A program made the translations under genes and the position numbers. This document shows, in pieces, positions 1-5,514 of a stretch of 5,666 nt of DNA. The notes under the pieces were generated by a model. It saw only the letters and a list, made by a program, of their open reading frames with translations, did no database searches and was not told the DNA's origin. How positions within the stretch are numbered: position 1 is the stretch's first letter; every line of letters begins with the position of its first letter. The stretch spans positions 1 to 5,666 of the forward strand of contig CANPBV010000085.1 of NCBI GenBank assembly GCA_947572405.1, written 5' to 3'. This stretch comes from an uncultured Mycoplasmatota bacterium. GTDB lineage: Bacteria > Bacillota_I > Bacilli_A > RF39 > UBA660.

Positions 1-52
1 CTGTGGTGGTGTGAGAGGGACGAAATAATTTAGTTATTTCTCTCTACTCGAT
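1..52 (+). mobile_element. 3' end of a group II intron (end of domain V region, J5/6 and domain VI), truncated by the window edge
   Basis: The segment folds as a group II intron domain VI. GAAATAA (22-28) pairs with TTATTTC (34-40) around the loop TTTAG. Below a small internal bulge, GAGAGG (13-18) pairs with 41-47, leaving A46 unpaired. A46 is therefore a bulged adenosine six bases before the last base of CTACTCGAT (44-52), as expected for a branch point near a 3' splice site ending in AY. The run GGTGTGAGAGG before it is familiar from bacterial intron 3' ends. Domain V and the intron-encoded reverse transcriptase would lie upstream, outside the window, so neither the class nor activity can be judged. 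The call rests on fold, branch-point placement and recalled family appearance, not on an alignment. Confidence 0.55.
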
Positions 53-86
53 TATTTCAATGGTGAAATGAAACTAAGCCAAAGTG

Positions 87-146
87 TTTTTTAAAAAATG
101 ATAAAAAGTAGTTGACAAACTGAAATCTTTTTCATAAAATGTTATT
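87..146 (+). promoter_or_regulatory. Sigma-A promoter of the NAD salvage operon with an UP-like A/T tract
   Basis: The -35 box is a perfect TTGACA (112-117). After a 17-base spacer comes TAAAAT (135-140), five of six matches to the -10 consensus, so transcription should begin near 146-147. Directly upstream, 87-107 is a run of T and A tracts (TTTTTTAAAAAA at 87-98, then AAAAA) placed like an UP element. This is the only near-consensus promoter in front of pncA. It lies only about 60 bases past the putative intron end, so intron transcripts might also read into the operon. Confidence 0.75.
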
Positions 147-147
147 A

Positions 148-165
148 ACAGAACGGCCGATCTGT
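148..165. promoter_or_regulatory. GC-rich dyad at the predicted transcription start, possible operator
   Basis: ACAGA (148-152) and TCTGT (161-165) form a perfect 5-bp inverted repeat around ACGGCCGA, whose core CGGCCG is itself palindromic. The whole 18 bases are symmetric except for one A/A pair. It begins one or two bases after the predicted start site, where a repressor would block the polymerase, and it is a GC island in very AT-rich DNA. It does not obviously match the NrtR pattern (GGT and ACC half sites) or the NiaR site as I remember it. As RNA it could instead form a short hairpin at the 5' end of the leader. Confidence 0.4.
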
Positions 166-364
166 ATAAATTTTATTTTTAGATATTAACAAAAAGATAA
201 TAAGATAATGGACCATATGAAAGAGCATTAGAGGTTTCACATTAATTATATAAAATAGTCCTCAAAAAAAATGTAAACAGTAAAATGGTTCACTCTAAAG
301 AATCTGCACATCAGAATTTCAAACTATAGAAAAATTGAAATTAGTGCAAGGGGGAGAATTCATT

Positions 365-502
365 TTGCCAATTTTAAAAAATCAAAGTCAAGAATTTGAT
401 TGCAATAAAAGCAATGAATCAGCTATTAGAAAATCAGGTAGGGAAAATCTACCAATTATCATAAAATGTGTTTTTAATAAAAAGATAGAAAGAAGGAAAT
501 AA
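365..502 (+). CDS. Possible 45-aa small protein with TTG start, directly upstream of pncA
   Basis: An open frame from TTG (365) to TAA (500-502) ends one base before the pncA ATG, a spacing typical of operon partners. AAGGGGG (348-354) would serve as Shine-Dalgarno with one wobble pair, 10 bases before the TTG. The frame is open back to 299, and GTG at 344 is an alternative start, but it would swallow the ribosome site. The product is hydrophilic and basic (pI likely high). It has two cysteines, a polar N-terminal half containing QEFDCNKSNE, and a C-terminal half with LPIIIKCVFNKK and a basic tail. No signal peptide or membrane helix is seen, and I do not recognise the family. It could be a leader peptide, a small protein, or chance open sequence. 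The clean junction with pncA and the ribosome site favour translation, but the rare start codon and short length keep this uncertain. Confidence 0.35.
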   Translation: MPILKNQSQEFDCNKSNESAIRKSGRENLPIIIKCVFNKKIERRK

Positions 503-503
503 A

Positions 504-1100
504 ATGAAAAAGAAATTAATTGTAGTAGTAGATATGGTGAATGGATTTGTAAATATAGGAGCGTTACATGATTCTTATATTAATCACATTGTACCAGGAA
601 TTAAAAACTTAGTAGAAGAAAGTATAGCAGAAGGAAATGATGTGATCAGTTTTAGAGATTGTCACAGCTTGGATGATGCAGAATTTGAAATTTATCCAAT
701 CCATTGTTTAAATGGGACAGAAGAAAGTGAACTAGTTCCAGAATTAAAACCTTTAGGAGCAAAAATGATAGACATTCCTAAAAATACGACCAATGGATTT
801 AATACAGAGCGTTTTAGGGAATTTTATCAAACTCATTATGAAGAATATGATGAAATCATTGTTGTAGGTTGTTGTACAGACATTTGTGTGGCAGACTTCA
901 CAACTTCTCTAGCAGAATTTCATAGAAAAAATGGAATTAATACTTCAATTACAGTCCCAATGAATTTGGTGGAAACTTTTGATGGCACAGATCATGATAG
1001 AAAAGTAATGAGCGAAATAGGATTTGAAAGAATGAGAAAAGCTGGAATCAATCTTGTAGAACGTTATGTAGAACAAAAGGGAAAACAATATGTACTTTAA
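504..1100 (+). CDS. pncA: Nicotinamidase, isochorismatase-like cysteine hydrolase
   Basis: This enzyme hydrolyses nicotinamide to nicotinate and ammonia in the cytoplasm, the entry step of the Preiss-Handler pathway. The 198 residues form one isochorismatase-like domain. The catalytic triad is readable: Asp10 in VVVDMVNGFV, Lys93 in IPKNTTNGF, and the nucleophile Cys128 in VVGCCTDICVADF. The metal ligands that separate nicotinamidases from generic isochorismatases are also present as Asp52-x-His54 (RDCH) and His67 (YPIHCLNGT). The start is supported by AGAAGG (491-496), seven bases before the ATG. It is the first large gene of the operon and is followed by pncB, which consumes its product. 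Between the two genes, a perfect 7-bp hairpin lacking a T tract suggests continued transcription. Family and substrate are well supported by the triad, metal site and context. Confidence 0.93.
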   Translation: MKKKLIVVVDMVNGFVNIGALHDSYINHIVPGIKNLVEESIAEGNDVISFRDCHSLDDAEFEIYPIHCLNGTEESELVPELKPLGAKMIDIPKNTTNGFNTERFREFYQTHYEEYDEIIVVGCCTDICVADFTTSLAEFHRKNGINTSITVPMNLVETFDGTDHDRKVMSEIGFERMRKAGINLVERYVEQKGKQYVL

Positions 1101-1116
1101 AAGGAATTTATAAATT

Positions 1117-1134
1117 AGCTATATCTTTATAGCT
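1117..1134 (+). repeat. Intercistronic stem-loop between pncA and pncB
   Basis: AGCTATA (1117-1123) and TATAGCT (1128-1134) are perfect complements around the loop TCTT. No run of T follows, so it is not an intrinsic terminator. A role in mRNA processing or in uneven expression of pncA and pncB is inference only. Confidence 0.45.
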
Positions 1135-1166
1135 TGTAGTAAAAATAAGAAAGAAGGAAAATGATT

Positions 1167-2627
1167 ATGAAAATGAATGAAATTATGTCAACCGACCGTT
1201 ATGAATTTACAATGTCAAATGGATATTTTGAAGAGGGAATGAAAGAGCAGATGGCATACTTTGATGTCTTCTTCAGAAGAAATCCATTCCAAAATGGATA
1301 TACCATTATGGCTGGATTAGATCAAATTATTAGAGATGTTAAGAGCATACATTTTGAAGAAGAAGATATTGAATATTTTGAAAGTCAAGGAGTCTATTCA
1401 AAAAAGTTTCTAGAATATTTAAGAAACTTTAGATTTACTGGTGATATTTATGCAATTCCAGATGGAACACCAATATTTCCGAATGAACCAGTAATCACAG
1501 TAAAAGCCAATCTAATAGAGGCTCAAATTTTAGAAACTTTATTATTAAGCCATTTCAATAGTGCTTCTTTAGTGGCGACTGCCGCCAAAAGAATTGTTTT
1601 AGAAGCAGGAAAACCAGTTATGGAATTTGGAAGTAGAAGAACTCATACTAAGGCCGCCATAGATGCTGGGAAAAATGCTTATTTAGCTGGTTGCTGTGGT
1701 ACATCTAATGAAGCAACAGGAAGATATTATAAAGTTCCAACTCTAGGAACTATGGCTCATTCATGGATTACTGCGTTTGATACGGAATATGAAGCATTCC
1801 TAAAGTATGCCAAACACAATCCAGAAAATACCATTTTTTTAGTAGATACTTATGATGTTCTTAGAAGTGGAGTTCCTAATGCAATTCGAGTTGCAAATGA
1901 ATATTTGAAACCAAATGGGCTTTCTTTGAAAGGGATTAGAATAGATAGTGGAGACTTAGCTTATCTTTCAAAAGAAGCAAGAAAAATGTTAGATGAAGCA
2001 GGATATCAAGAGGCTACGATTTGTTTATCAAATGGATTAACAGCAGAAACTGTAAGAGATTTGAATGCTCAAGGGGCGAAGGTAGACTCCTATGGAATTG
2101 GTGACAACATAGCGGCACCTTTAGATCGTCTTGGAGGAGTTTATAAATTGGTTGCAATTGAAGAAATGGGAAAAGTAATTCCTAAAATAAAAGTAAGTGC
2201 AGATGAAATTAAAACCATTAATCCAGGAAAAAAACGAGTGTATCGTTTCTATGACAAAAAAACAGGTTATGCTCTTGGAGATGTTGTAGCACTTGCTCAC
2301 GAGTTAATTTTAGCAGATCAATTCACATTAATAGATCCAACAGACACTTGGAAAAAAACAACAATTACAGATTATGAAGTGAAGGAATTGCAAGTTCCAA
2401 TCTTTCAAAATGGTACACTTGTTTATAAAGAGCCCACTTTAACGGAAAGTAGAAATTATTGTACAGCTCAAATGGATACTTTATATGAGGAAGTAAAACG
2501 TTTAGAAAAGCCACATAAATATTATGTTGATTTAACTTTAGAGCTTTTAAAATTAAAAAGGGAATTAATAGCAAGTACAACTGAAAAAGTAACTCCAAAA
2601 GAAAAGAGTATTGGTGGATTATGGTAA
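1167..2627 (+). CDS. pncB: Nicotinate phosphoribosyltransferase
   Basis: PncB joins nicotinate and PRPP to make nicotinate mononucleotide (NaMN), with ATP hydrolysis driving the reaction. I chose the ATG at 1167 because GAAGG (1153-1157) lies 9 bases before it but only 3 bases before the ATG at 1161; the longer start adds two residues. The protein is 486 aa, the size of the long Gram-positive type. From the 1167 start one sees TDRYEFTM (9-16), EFGSRRTH (153-160) for the nicotinate/PRPP pocket, GTMAH (194-198) with the phosphorylatable His198, DTYD (227-230), GIRIDSGDL (256-264), SNGL (288-291) and the phosphate-binding DSYGIGDNI (307-315). The C-terminal extension beyond about residue 400 is usual for this subgroup. 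Its 3' end overlaps the Nudix gene by 7 bases, so the two are probably translationally coupled. PncA supplies its substrate and NadD uses its product. Confidence 0.95.
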   Translation: MKMNEIMSTDRYEFTMSNGYFEEGMKEQMAYFDVFFRRNPFQNGYTIMAGLDQIIRDVKSIHFEEEDIEYFESQGVYSKKFLEYLRNFRFTGDIYAIPDGTPIFPNEPVITVKANLIEAQILETLLLSHFNSASLVATAAKRIVLEAGKPVMEFGSRRTHTKAAIDAGKNAYLAGCCGTSNEATGRYYKVPTLGTMAHSWITAFDTEYEAFLKYAKHNPENTIFLVDTYDVLRSGVPNAIRVANEYLKPNGLSLKGIRIDSGDLAYLSKEARKMLDEAGYQEATICLSNGLTAETVRDLNAQGAKVDSYGIGDNIAAPLDRLGGVYKLVAIEEMGKVIPKIKVSADEIKTINPGKKRVYRFYDKKTGYALGDVVALAHELILADQFTLIDPTDTWKKTTITDYEVKELQVPIFQNGTLVYKEPTLTESRNYCTAQMDTLYEEVKRLEKPHKYYVDLTLELLKLKRELIASTTEKVTPKEKSIGGLW

Positions 2628-3217
2628 GAAAAGAAAAATTAGAAGAAATAAAAAGTTACATTGAGGAATTAAAAACGGTAAAAGTAGAACCACTTTCTAC
2701 CAGCCCAAAATTTTTAACTGTAGAACCTGTTATATATCATTTAAATAACGGGAAAATGATGACTAGAGAATTATTAAAAAAACAACAAAAAGATGGCAGT
2801 GCTACAATCATACTGCCTGTCACGAAAAATGGAGAAACTGTTCTTGTAGTAGAGCCAAGATTAGGCTCTACTAAGACAGTAGCTGTTGGACTTCCCGCTG
2901 GATATATAGAATATGGAGAGGAACCATTAAAGGCTGCCAAAAGGGAATTAGAAGAAGAAACTGGATATGTTTGCGATAACTATCAATTGCTTGCCAAATA
3001 TTATCAAGACCCTGGTATCAGTAGAGCTTATAATTATGCTTATTTAGGAATGGGAGCAGACAAGCAAAAACAACAATCATTAGATCCAGAAGAATTTGTA
3101 AGATTTTTAGAGTGTCGTTATGAAGAAGCTTTAGAATTAGTAGAGTTAGGATATATTGAAGATCTGCAAGCACAATTAGCTTTAGAAAGAGCCAAACAAT
3201 ATTTACTTAAAAGATAA
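2621..3217 (+). CDS. Nudix hydrolase, ADP-ribose pyrophosphatase-like
   Basis: A 198-residue protein with a perfect Nudix box at 94-116 (Gly94, Glu100, then RELEEETGY at 108-116), the Mg-binding catalytic helix that cleaves a nucleoside diphosphate linked to another group. The N-terminal third and the PG turn after the box (DPGIS, 130-134) resemble the ADP-ribose pyrophosphatase group. ADP-ribose is a plausible substrate, because it is the breakdown product of NAD and hydrolysis returns AMP and ribose 5-phosphate. The acidic residue usually found just after that PG turn is not seen (ISRAYNYAY instead), so substrate and activity are uncertain. There is no C-terminal winged helix, so it is not an NrtR-type repressor. 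The ATG at 2621 lies inside the last codons of pncB, with GGTGG (2613-2617) three bases before it, pointing to coupled translation. A 135-base gap follows before nadE. Confidence 0.82.
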   Translation: MVRKEKLEEIKSYIEELKTVKVEPLSTSPKFLTVEPVIYHLNNGKMMTRELLKKQQKDGSATIILPVTKNGETVLVVEPRLGSTKTVAVGLPAGYIEYGEEPLKAAKRELEEETGYVCDNYQLLAKYYQDPGISRAYNYAYLGMGADKQKQQSLDPEEFVRFLECRYEEALELVELGYIEDLQAQLALERAKQYLLKR

Positions 3218-3223
3218 GAAAAA

Positions 3224-3262
3224 TTATAAGGCTTTTCCCAGCATTATAAGAATAACTTATAA
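3224..3262. repeat. Three TTATAAG half sites (two direct, one inverted) between the Nudix gene and nadE
   Basis: TTATAAG occurs at 3224-3230 and again at 3244-3250. Its complement CTTATAA lies at 3256-3262. The last two form a perfect 7-bp inverted repeat with the 5-base loop AATAA. There is no T tract after it. It could be an operator or a weak mRNA hairpin. In such AT-rich DNA, chance is a serious alternative. Confidence 0.35.
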
Positions 3263-3282
3263 CTCTTATTATGAAAGGATAT

Positions 3283-3311
3283 TATACTTTTGATTAAAAT
3301 GAACCTATAAT
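3283..3311 (+). promoter_or_regulatory. Weak candidate promoter for nadE-nadK-nadD
   Basis: A perfect -10 hexamer TATAAT lies at 3306-3311, about 40 bases before nadE. The matching -35 position (3283-3288, TATACT) is poor and there is no TGn extension. The 135-base gap is the largest inside the block, so a separate or supplementary promoter is reasonable, but read-through from the pncA promoter would also explain expression because no terminator is seen. Confidence 0.3.
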
Positions 3312-3322
3312 GAATATAGAAG

Positions 3323-3345
3323 CAAAGAGAAAGCTTTGAAGGAGG
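3323..3345 (+). promoter_or_regulatory. nadE ribosome binding site abutting a small hairpin
   Basis: AAGGAGG (3339-3345) is a perfect Shine-Dalgarno seven bases before the nadE ATG and fixes that start. CAAAG (3323-3327) and CTTTG (3334-3338) can pair directly in front of it, without covering it. This is the strongest ribosome site among the NAD genes, consistent with efficient independent initiation after the 135-base gap. Confidence 0.6.
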
Positions 3346-3352
3346 AATTTTT

Positions 3353-4111
3353 ATGAAATTTGATGCAAAGAAAGAAAAGGAAAGAATTGTTAATTTTATT
3401 AGAGACTATTATCACAAAAATCATGTTGATGGCGCAATTCTAGGAATTAGTGGGGGAAAAGACAGTGGCGTTGTTGCTGGACTATTTGTAGAAGCGTTAG
3501 GAAAAGAAAATGTAATTGGAGTAACGCTTCCATGTCATTCTGTAGAAACAGATAAGAGTGATGCAAAATTAGTAAGCGATTATTATGGTTTTCCGCTTTA
3601 CAATTTTGACTTGACGGGAATTTATGATTCCTTTAAAGAAGAGTTAAAAAATATCGGAAACTTTAATGAGGAGGTAACAAAAGATAGTGATATTAATTTG
3701 AAACCACGTCTTAGAATGGCAACCGTTTATTATTTAGCAGCTCTATTCAGTAAACTAAAGTCTAAGACCTATTTGGTAGCTGGAACCAGCAATAAATGCG
3801 AACTGTATGTTGGGTATTTTACAAAAGGTGGAGATAGTGTACATGATATTTCACCTATTGCGGATTTTACTGTAGATGAAGTAATCGCACTGGGCGCAGA
3901 ATTAAAAGTACCAGAACCTGTTTTATATAAAGCGCCTAATGATGGCTTATCAAATAAAACGGATGAAGATAAATTAGGGGTTACTTATAAAGCAATTGCA
4001 GATTATATGGAGGATCCAAATAAAGTAACACAAAAAGATAGAAGTACAATTGAAAGGTTACATAAAAACAATACTCATAAATTTGTAATTCCAACTTATA
4101 GGAGAGGATAG
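3353..4111 (+). CDS. nadE: Ammonia-dependent NAD+ synthetase
   Basis: NadE adenylates the carboxylate of nicotinate adenine dinucleotide with ATP and replaces AMP with ammonia, giving NAD+. The 252-residue length and the lack of an N-terminal nitrilase-type glutaminase domain mark the ammonia-dependent form. The ATP-pyrophosphatase P-loop SGGKDS is at 33-38 (GISGGKDSGVVAGL). NLKPRLRMATVYYLA (115-129) is the conserved helix, and GTSNKCEL (144-151) followed by GYFTKGGDSVHDISPIADF (154-172) forms the substrate and Mg pocket. The C-terminal loop is KAPNDGLSNKTDEDKLG (193-209), a variant of the usual K-PSAGLW-GQTDE pattern. That loop difference looks like lineage variation. The gene is one base from nadK, whose ribosome site AGGAGAGG lies in the last codons here, so the two are co-translated. 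Confidence 0.94.
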   Translation: MKFDAKKEKERIVNFIRDYYHKNHVDGAILGISGGKDSGVVAGLFVEALGKENVIGVTLPCHSVETDKSDAKLVSDYYGFPLYNFDLTGIYDSFKEELKNIGNFNEEVTKDSDINLKPRLRMATVYYLAALFSKLKSKTYLVAGTSNKCELYVGYFTKGGDSVHDISPIADFTVDEVIALGAELKVPEPVLYKAPNDGLSNKTDEDKLGVTYKAIADYMEDPNKVTQKDRSTIERLHKNNTHKFVIPTYRRG

Positions 4112-4112
4112 A

Positions 4113-4898
4113 ATGAAAAAAGTAAGACTATTTATCAATCAAAATGAATTTTCTAAAACAGTAGCGATTGAATTAACAGAGTGCTTATATCATCATAATT
4201 TTGAAATAGATGAGACGGACTATGAAATTGCGATTTCCATTGGAGGGGATGGAGCGTTTCTTAGAATGGTAAAAGAAACAAACTTTGACCCAAGCATTTA
4301 TTATATCGGGGTTCATACTGGGACATTAGGTTTTTTGCCTGAAGTACTTCCAAATGAATTGGAAGAATTTGTGAGTTATTTAGAACATGGCGACTATAAA
4401 CTGAATGAAATTGGGGTTCTAGAGACAACCATTTATGGAAAAGAAGAAAAGAAACTGGTTGCCCTTAATGACATTGTTGTAAGAGATGGAGCGCTAAATA
4501 GTCTTACCTTAAATGTAAAATTAGAAGGAGAGCTTTTGGAAAAATTTAAGGGGGATGGAATGCTTATTTCTACTTCAATTGGCTCTACTGCTTATAATTT
4601 GAGTTTTGGAGGAAGCATGGTCTATTTTAAACTTCATACATTACAACTTACACCAATTGCTCCATTTAATAGTAGCAGTTATCGTAATTTGCGCAACTCT
4701 ATTGTAATGCCAGAATATGTGGCAATCGATTTAGAACCTGATGAAAAAAAGGATTTGATTATTACCGTAGATGGTGAAAATTATGAAGCAAAAGAGGTCA
4801 TAAAAATTACTTTTAATATTGGAAACAAAAAAATTAAACGTTTGCGTTATCACAATGTTCCTTTTAGTACAATTATCAAAGAAAAAATACTGGGGTGA
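4113..4898 (+). CDS. nadK: NAD kinase, Gram-positive type
   Basis: NadK phosphorylates NAD+ at the 2' hydroxyl of the adenosine ribose to make NADP+. At 261 residues it matches the short Gram-positive form (about 265). Motifs in order: SIGGDGAFLR (42-51) with catalytic Asp46 in GGDG; GVHTGTLGFLPE (66-77); LND at 118-120, where most family members have Asn-Glu to hold the ribose, so Asp120 is a conservative replacement; and FKGDGMLISTSIGSTAYNLS (145-164) with the GSTAYN signature, followed by a GG turn at 166-167. The remainder is the C-terminal beta-rich nucleotide-binding domain. The segment after TPIAP (180-184) follows the Gram-positive pattern of a short N-rich linker. The start has AGGAGAGG (4100-4107) five bases upstream. 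The stop TGA is embedded in the nadD ribosome site, a sign of tight coupling. Confidence 0.93.
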   Translation: MKKVRLFINQNEFSKTVAIELTECLYHHNFEIDETDYEIAISIGGDGAFLRMVKETNFDPSIYYIGVHTGTLGFLPEVLPNELEEFVSYLEHGDYKLNEIGVLETTIYGKEEKKLVALNDIVVRDGALNSLTLNVKLEGELLEKFKGDGMLISTSIGSTAYNLSFGGSMVYFKLHTLQLTPIAPFNSSSYRNLRNSIVMPEYVAIDLEPDEKKDLIITVDGENYEAKEVIKITFNIGNKKIKRLRYHNVPFSTIIKEKILG

Positions 4899-4901
4899 TT
4901 C

Positions 4902-5480
4902 ATGAAAATAGGAATCTTTGGAGGAAGTTTTAACCCTCCTCATAGAATACATGAAAAAATAGCAAGAGAACTTATTGAAAAAAAATTTGTAGATAAAGTT
5001 ATTTTTGTTCCAACAGGAGACAGATATCAAAAAAAAGAACTGATTTCTTGTAAACATAGAATTGAAATGTTAAAAATCATAACTTCTAAAAATCCTTTTT
5101 TTGAAGTATCTGATTTTGAACTAAAAAATGAACTTACTTATACTTATCAAACATTAGAATATTTTAAAGATAAATTTTCTAGTGATGACATCTATTTTAT
5201 ATTAGGAGCTGATAATCTAGCCGATATTTTAAATTGGAAGAAATACGAATACTTGTTAGAAAATTATTATTTTTTAGTAATTAATCGTGGAAGTAGACAA
5301 CATAAGTTGTTGCAAGAATTTCAAAAATATAAAAACCATATTCAATTTGTACCAATGATCCAAGATAAGCTTTCTTCTACTCAAGTTCGTTATCTTTTAA
5401 AAAAACATGATGAGAGAGTAAAATTAGAGTTAGATTTCGATATAATAAATTATATTATAGAACATAAGTTATATGAATAA
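4902..5480 (+). CDS. nadD: Nicotinate-nucleotide adenylyltransferase
   Basis: NadD transfers AMP from ATP to NaMN, giving nicotinate adenine dinucleotide, the substrate of NadE. The 192 residues fit the family (about 190-215) and form one Rossmann-like nucleotidyltransferase domain. GIFGGSFNPPHRIH (4-17) is the N-terminal signature; both catalytic histidines, His14 and His17, are present, but the usual glycine of HxGH is Ile16. FVPTGD (35-40), LGAD (101-104), the tryptophan of NWKKYEYLL (111-119), VINRG (126-130) and the C-terminal ATP loop LSSTQVR (157-163) are all in order. The start is set by GGGGTGAT (4892-4899), which contains the nadK stop codon. It is the last gene of the block, followed by a weak terminator-like hairpin. 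No NadR-like or HD-domain fusion is seen. Confidence 0.92.
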   Translation: MKIGIFGGSFNPPHRIHEKIARELIEKKFVDKVIFVPTGDRYQKKELISCKHRIEMLKIITSKNPFFEVSDFELKNELTYTYQTLEYFKDKFSSDDIYFILGADNLADILNWKKYEYLLENYYFLVINRGSRQHKLLQEFQKYKNHIQFVPMIQDKLSSTQVRYLLKKHDERVKLELDFDIINYIIEHKLYE

Positions 5481-5510
5481 ATATGCCTAAAAACATATTT
5501 TTTCTATTTT
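5479..5510 (+). terminator. Weak AT-rich terminator-like hairpin after nadD
   Basis: AAATATG (5479-5485, starting within the nadD stop codon) pairs with CATATTT (5494-5500) around an 8-base loop, and a T-rich run continues to 5510. The position and T tract fit an intrinsic terminator. The stem has only one G-C pair, so it is probably leaky. Confidence 0.45.
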
Positions 5511-5514
5511 TCTC

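Larger units (their letters stand above)
147..503 (+). promoter_or_regulatory. Long leader of the pncA operon, function unknown
   Basis: About 355 bases separate the predicted start site from the pncA start codon. The first half (147-298) is stop-rich in every frame and holds no gene that I can support. The second half holds two adjacent small hairpins: ATTGC/GCAAT (399-415, 7-base loop) and GGTAGG/TCTACC with a GAAAA loop (437-453, one G-T pair). No rho-independent terminator is visible, so a transcription-attenuation riboswitch is not evident. I do not recognise a known NAD-sensing RNA here. The hairpins also lie inside a possible small ORF, so they may be coding sequence rather than RNA structure. 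Confidence 0.4.

Noticed and set aside
4..20. T-box-like GGTGGTGTGA resembling the distal loop of a T-box stem I
   Set aside because: The flanks do not pair as a T-box stem would, and no T-box sequence (GGTGGNACCGCG type) or terminator follows. The group II intron reading explains more bases.
1..33. C-terminal tails of an upstream protein (frames ending at 28 or 33)
   Set aside because: Both frames end after 8-10 codons inside the sequence that folds as intron domain VI; nothing recognisable is encoded.
208..231. Short ATG frame of 7 codons in the leader
   Set aside because: No ribosome binding site and no distinguishing content.
231..271. GAGG (231-234) and CCTC (260-263) followed by an A tract, reminiscent of a preQ1-type pseudoknot
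   Set aside because: The loop is too long and lacks the conserved C-rich segment; the genes downstream are not queuosine related.
285..329. ATG frame of 14 codons in the leader
   Set aside because: No Shine-Dalgarno before it and too short to support.
2365..2598. 77-codon open frame on the minus strand inside pncB
   Set aside because: Shadow of pncB; no ribosome site, and the plus-strand frame has clear family motifs.
2737..2940. 67-codon open frame on the minus strand inside the Nudix gene
   Set aside because: Shadow of the Nudix box coding region.
2621..3217. NrtR-type transcriptional regulator
   Set aside because: NrtR has a Nudix-like domain with a degenerate box plus a C-terminal winged helix. 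This protein has an intact Nudix box and ends without a DNA-binding domain.
4731..5057. 108-codon open frame on the minus strand across the nadK-nadD junction
   Set aside because: Phe-rich antisense of A-rich codons; it covers two well-supported genes.
504..5480. Mollicute-type genetic code (TGA as tryptophan)
   Set aside because: Tryptophans are TGG and nadK terminates at TGA exactly at the family length.
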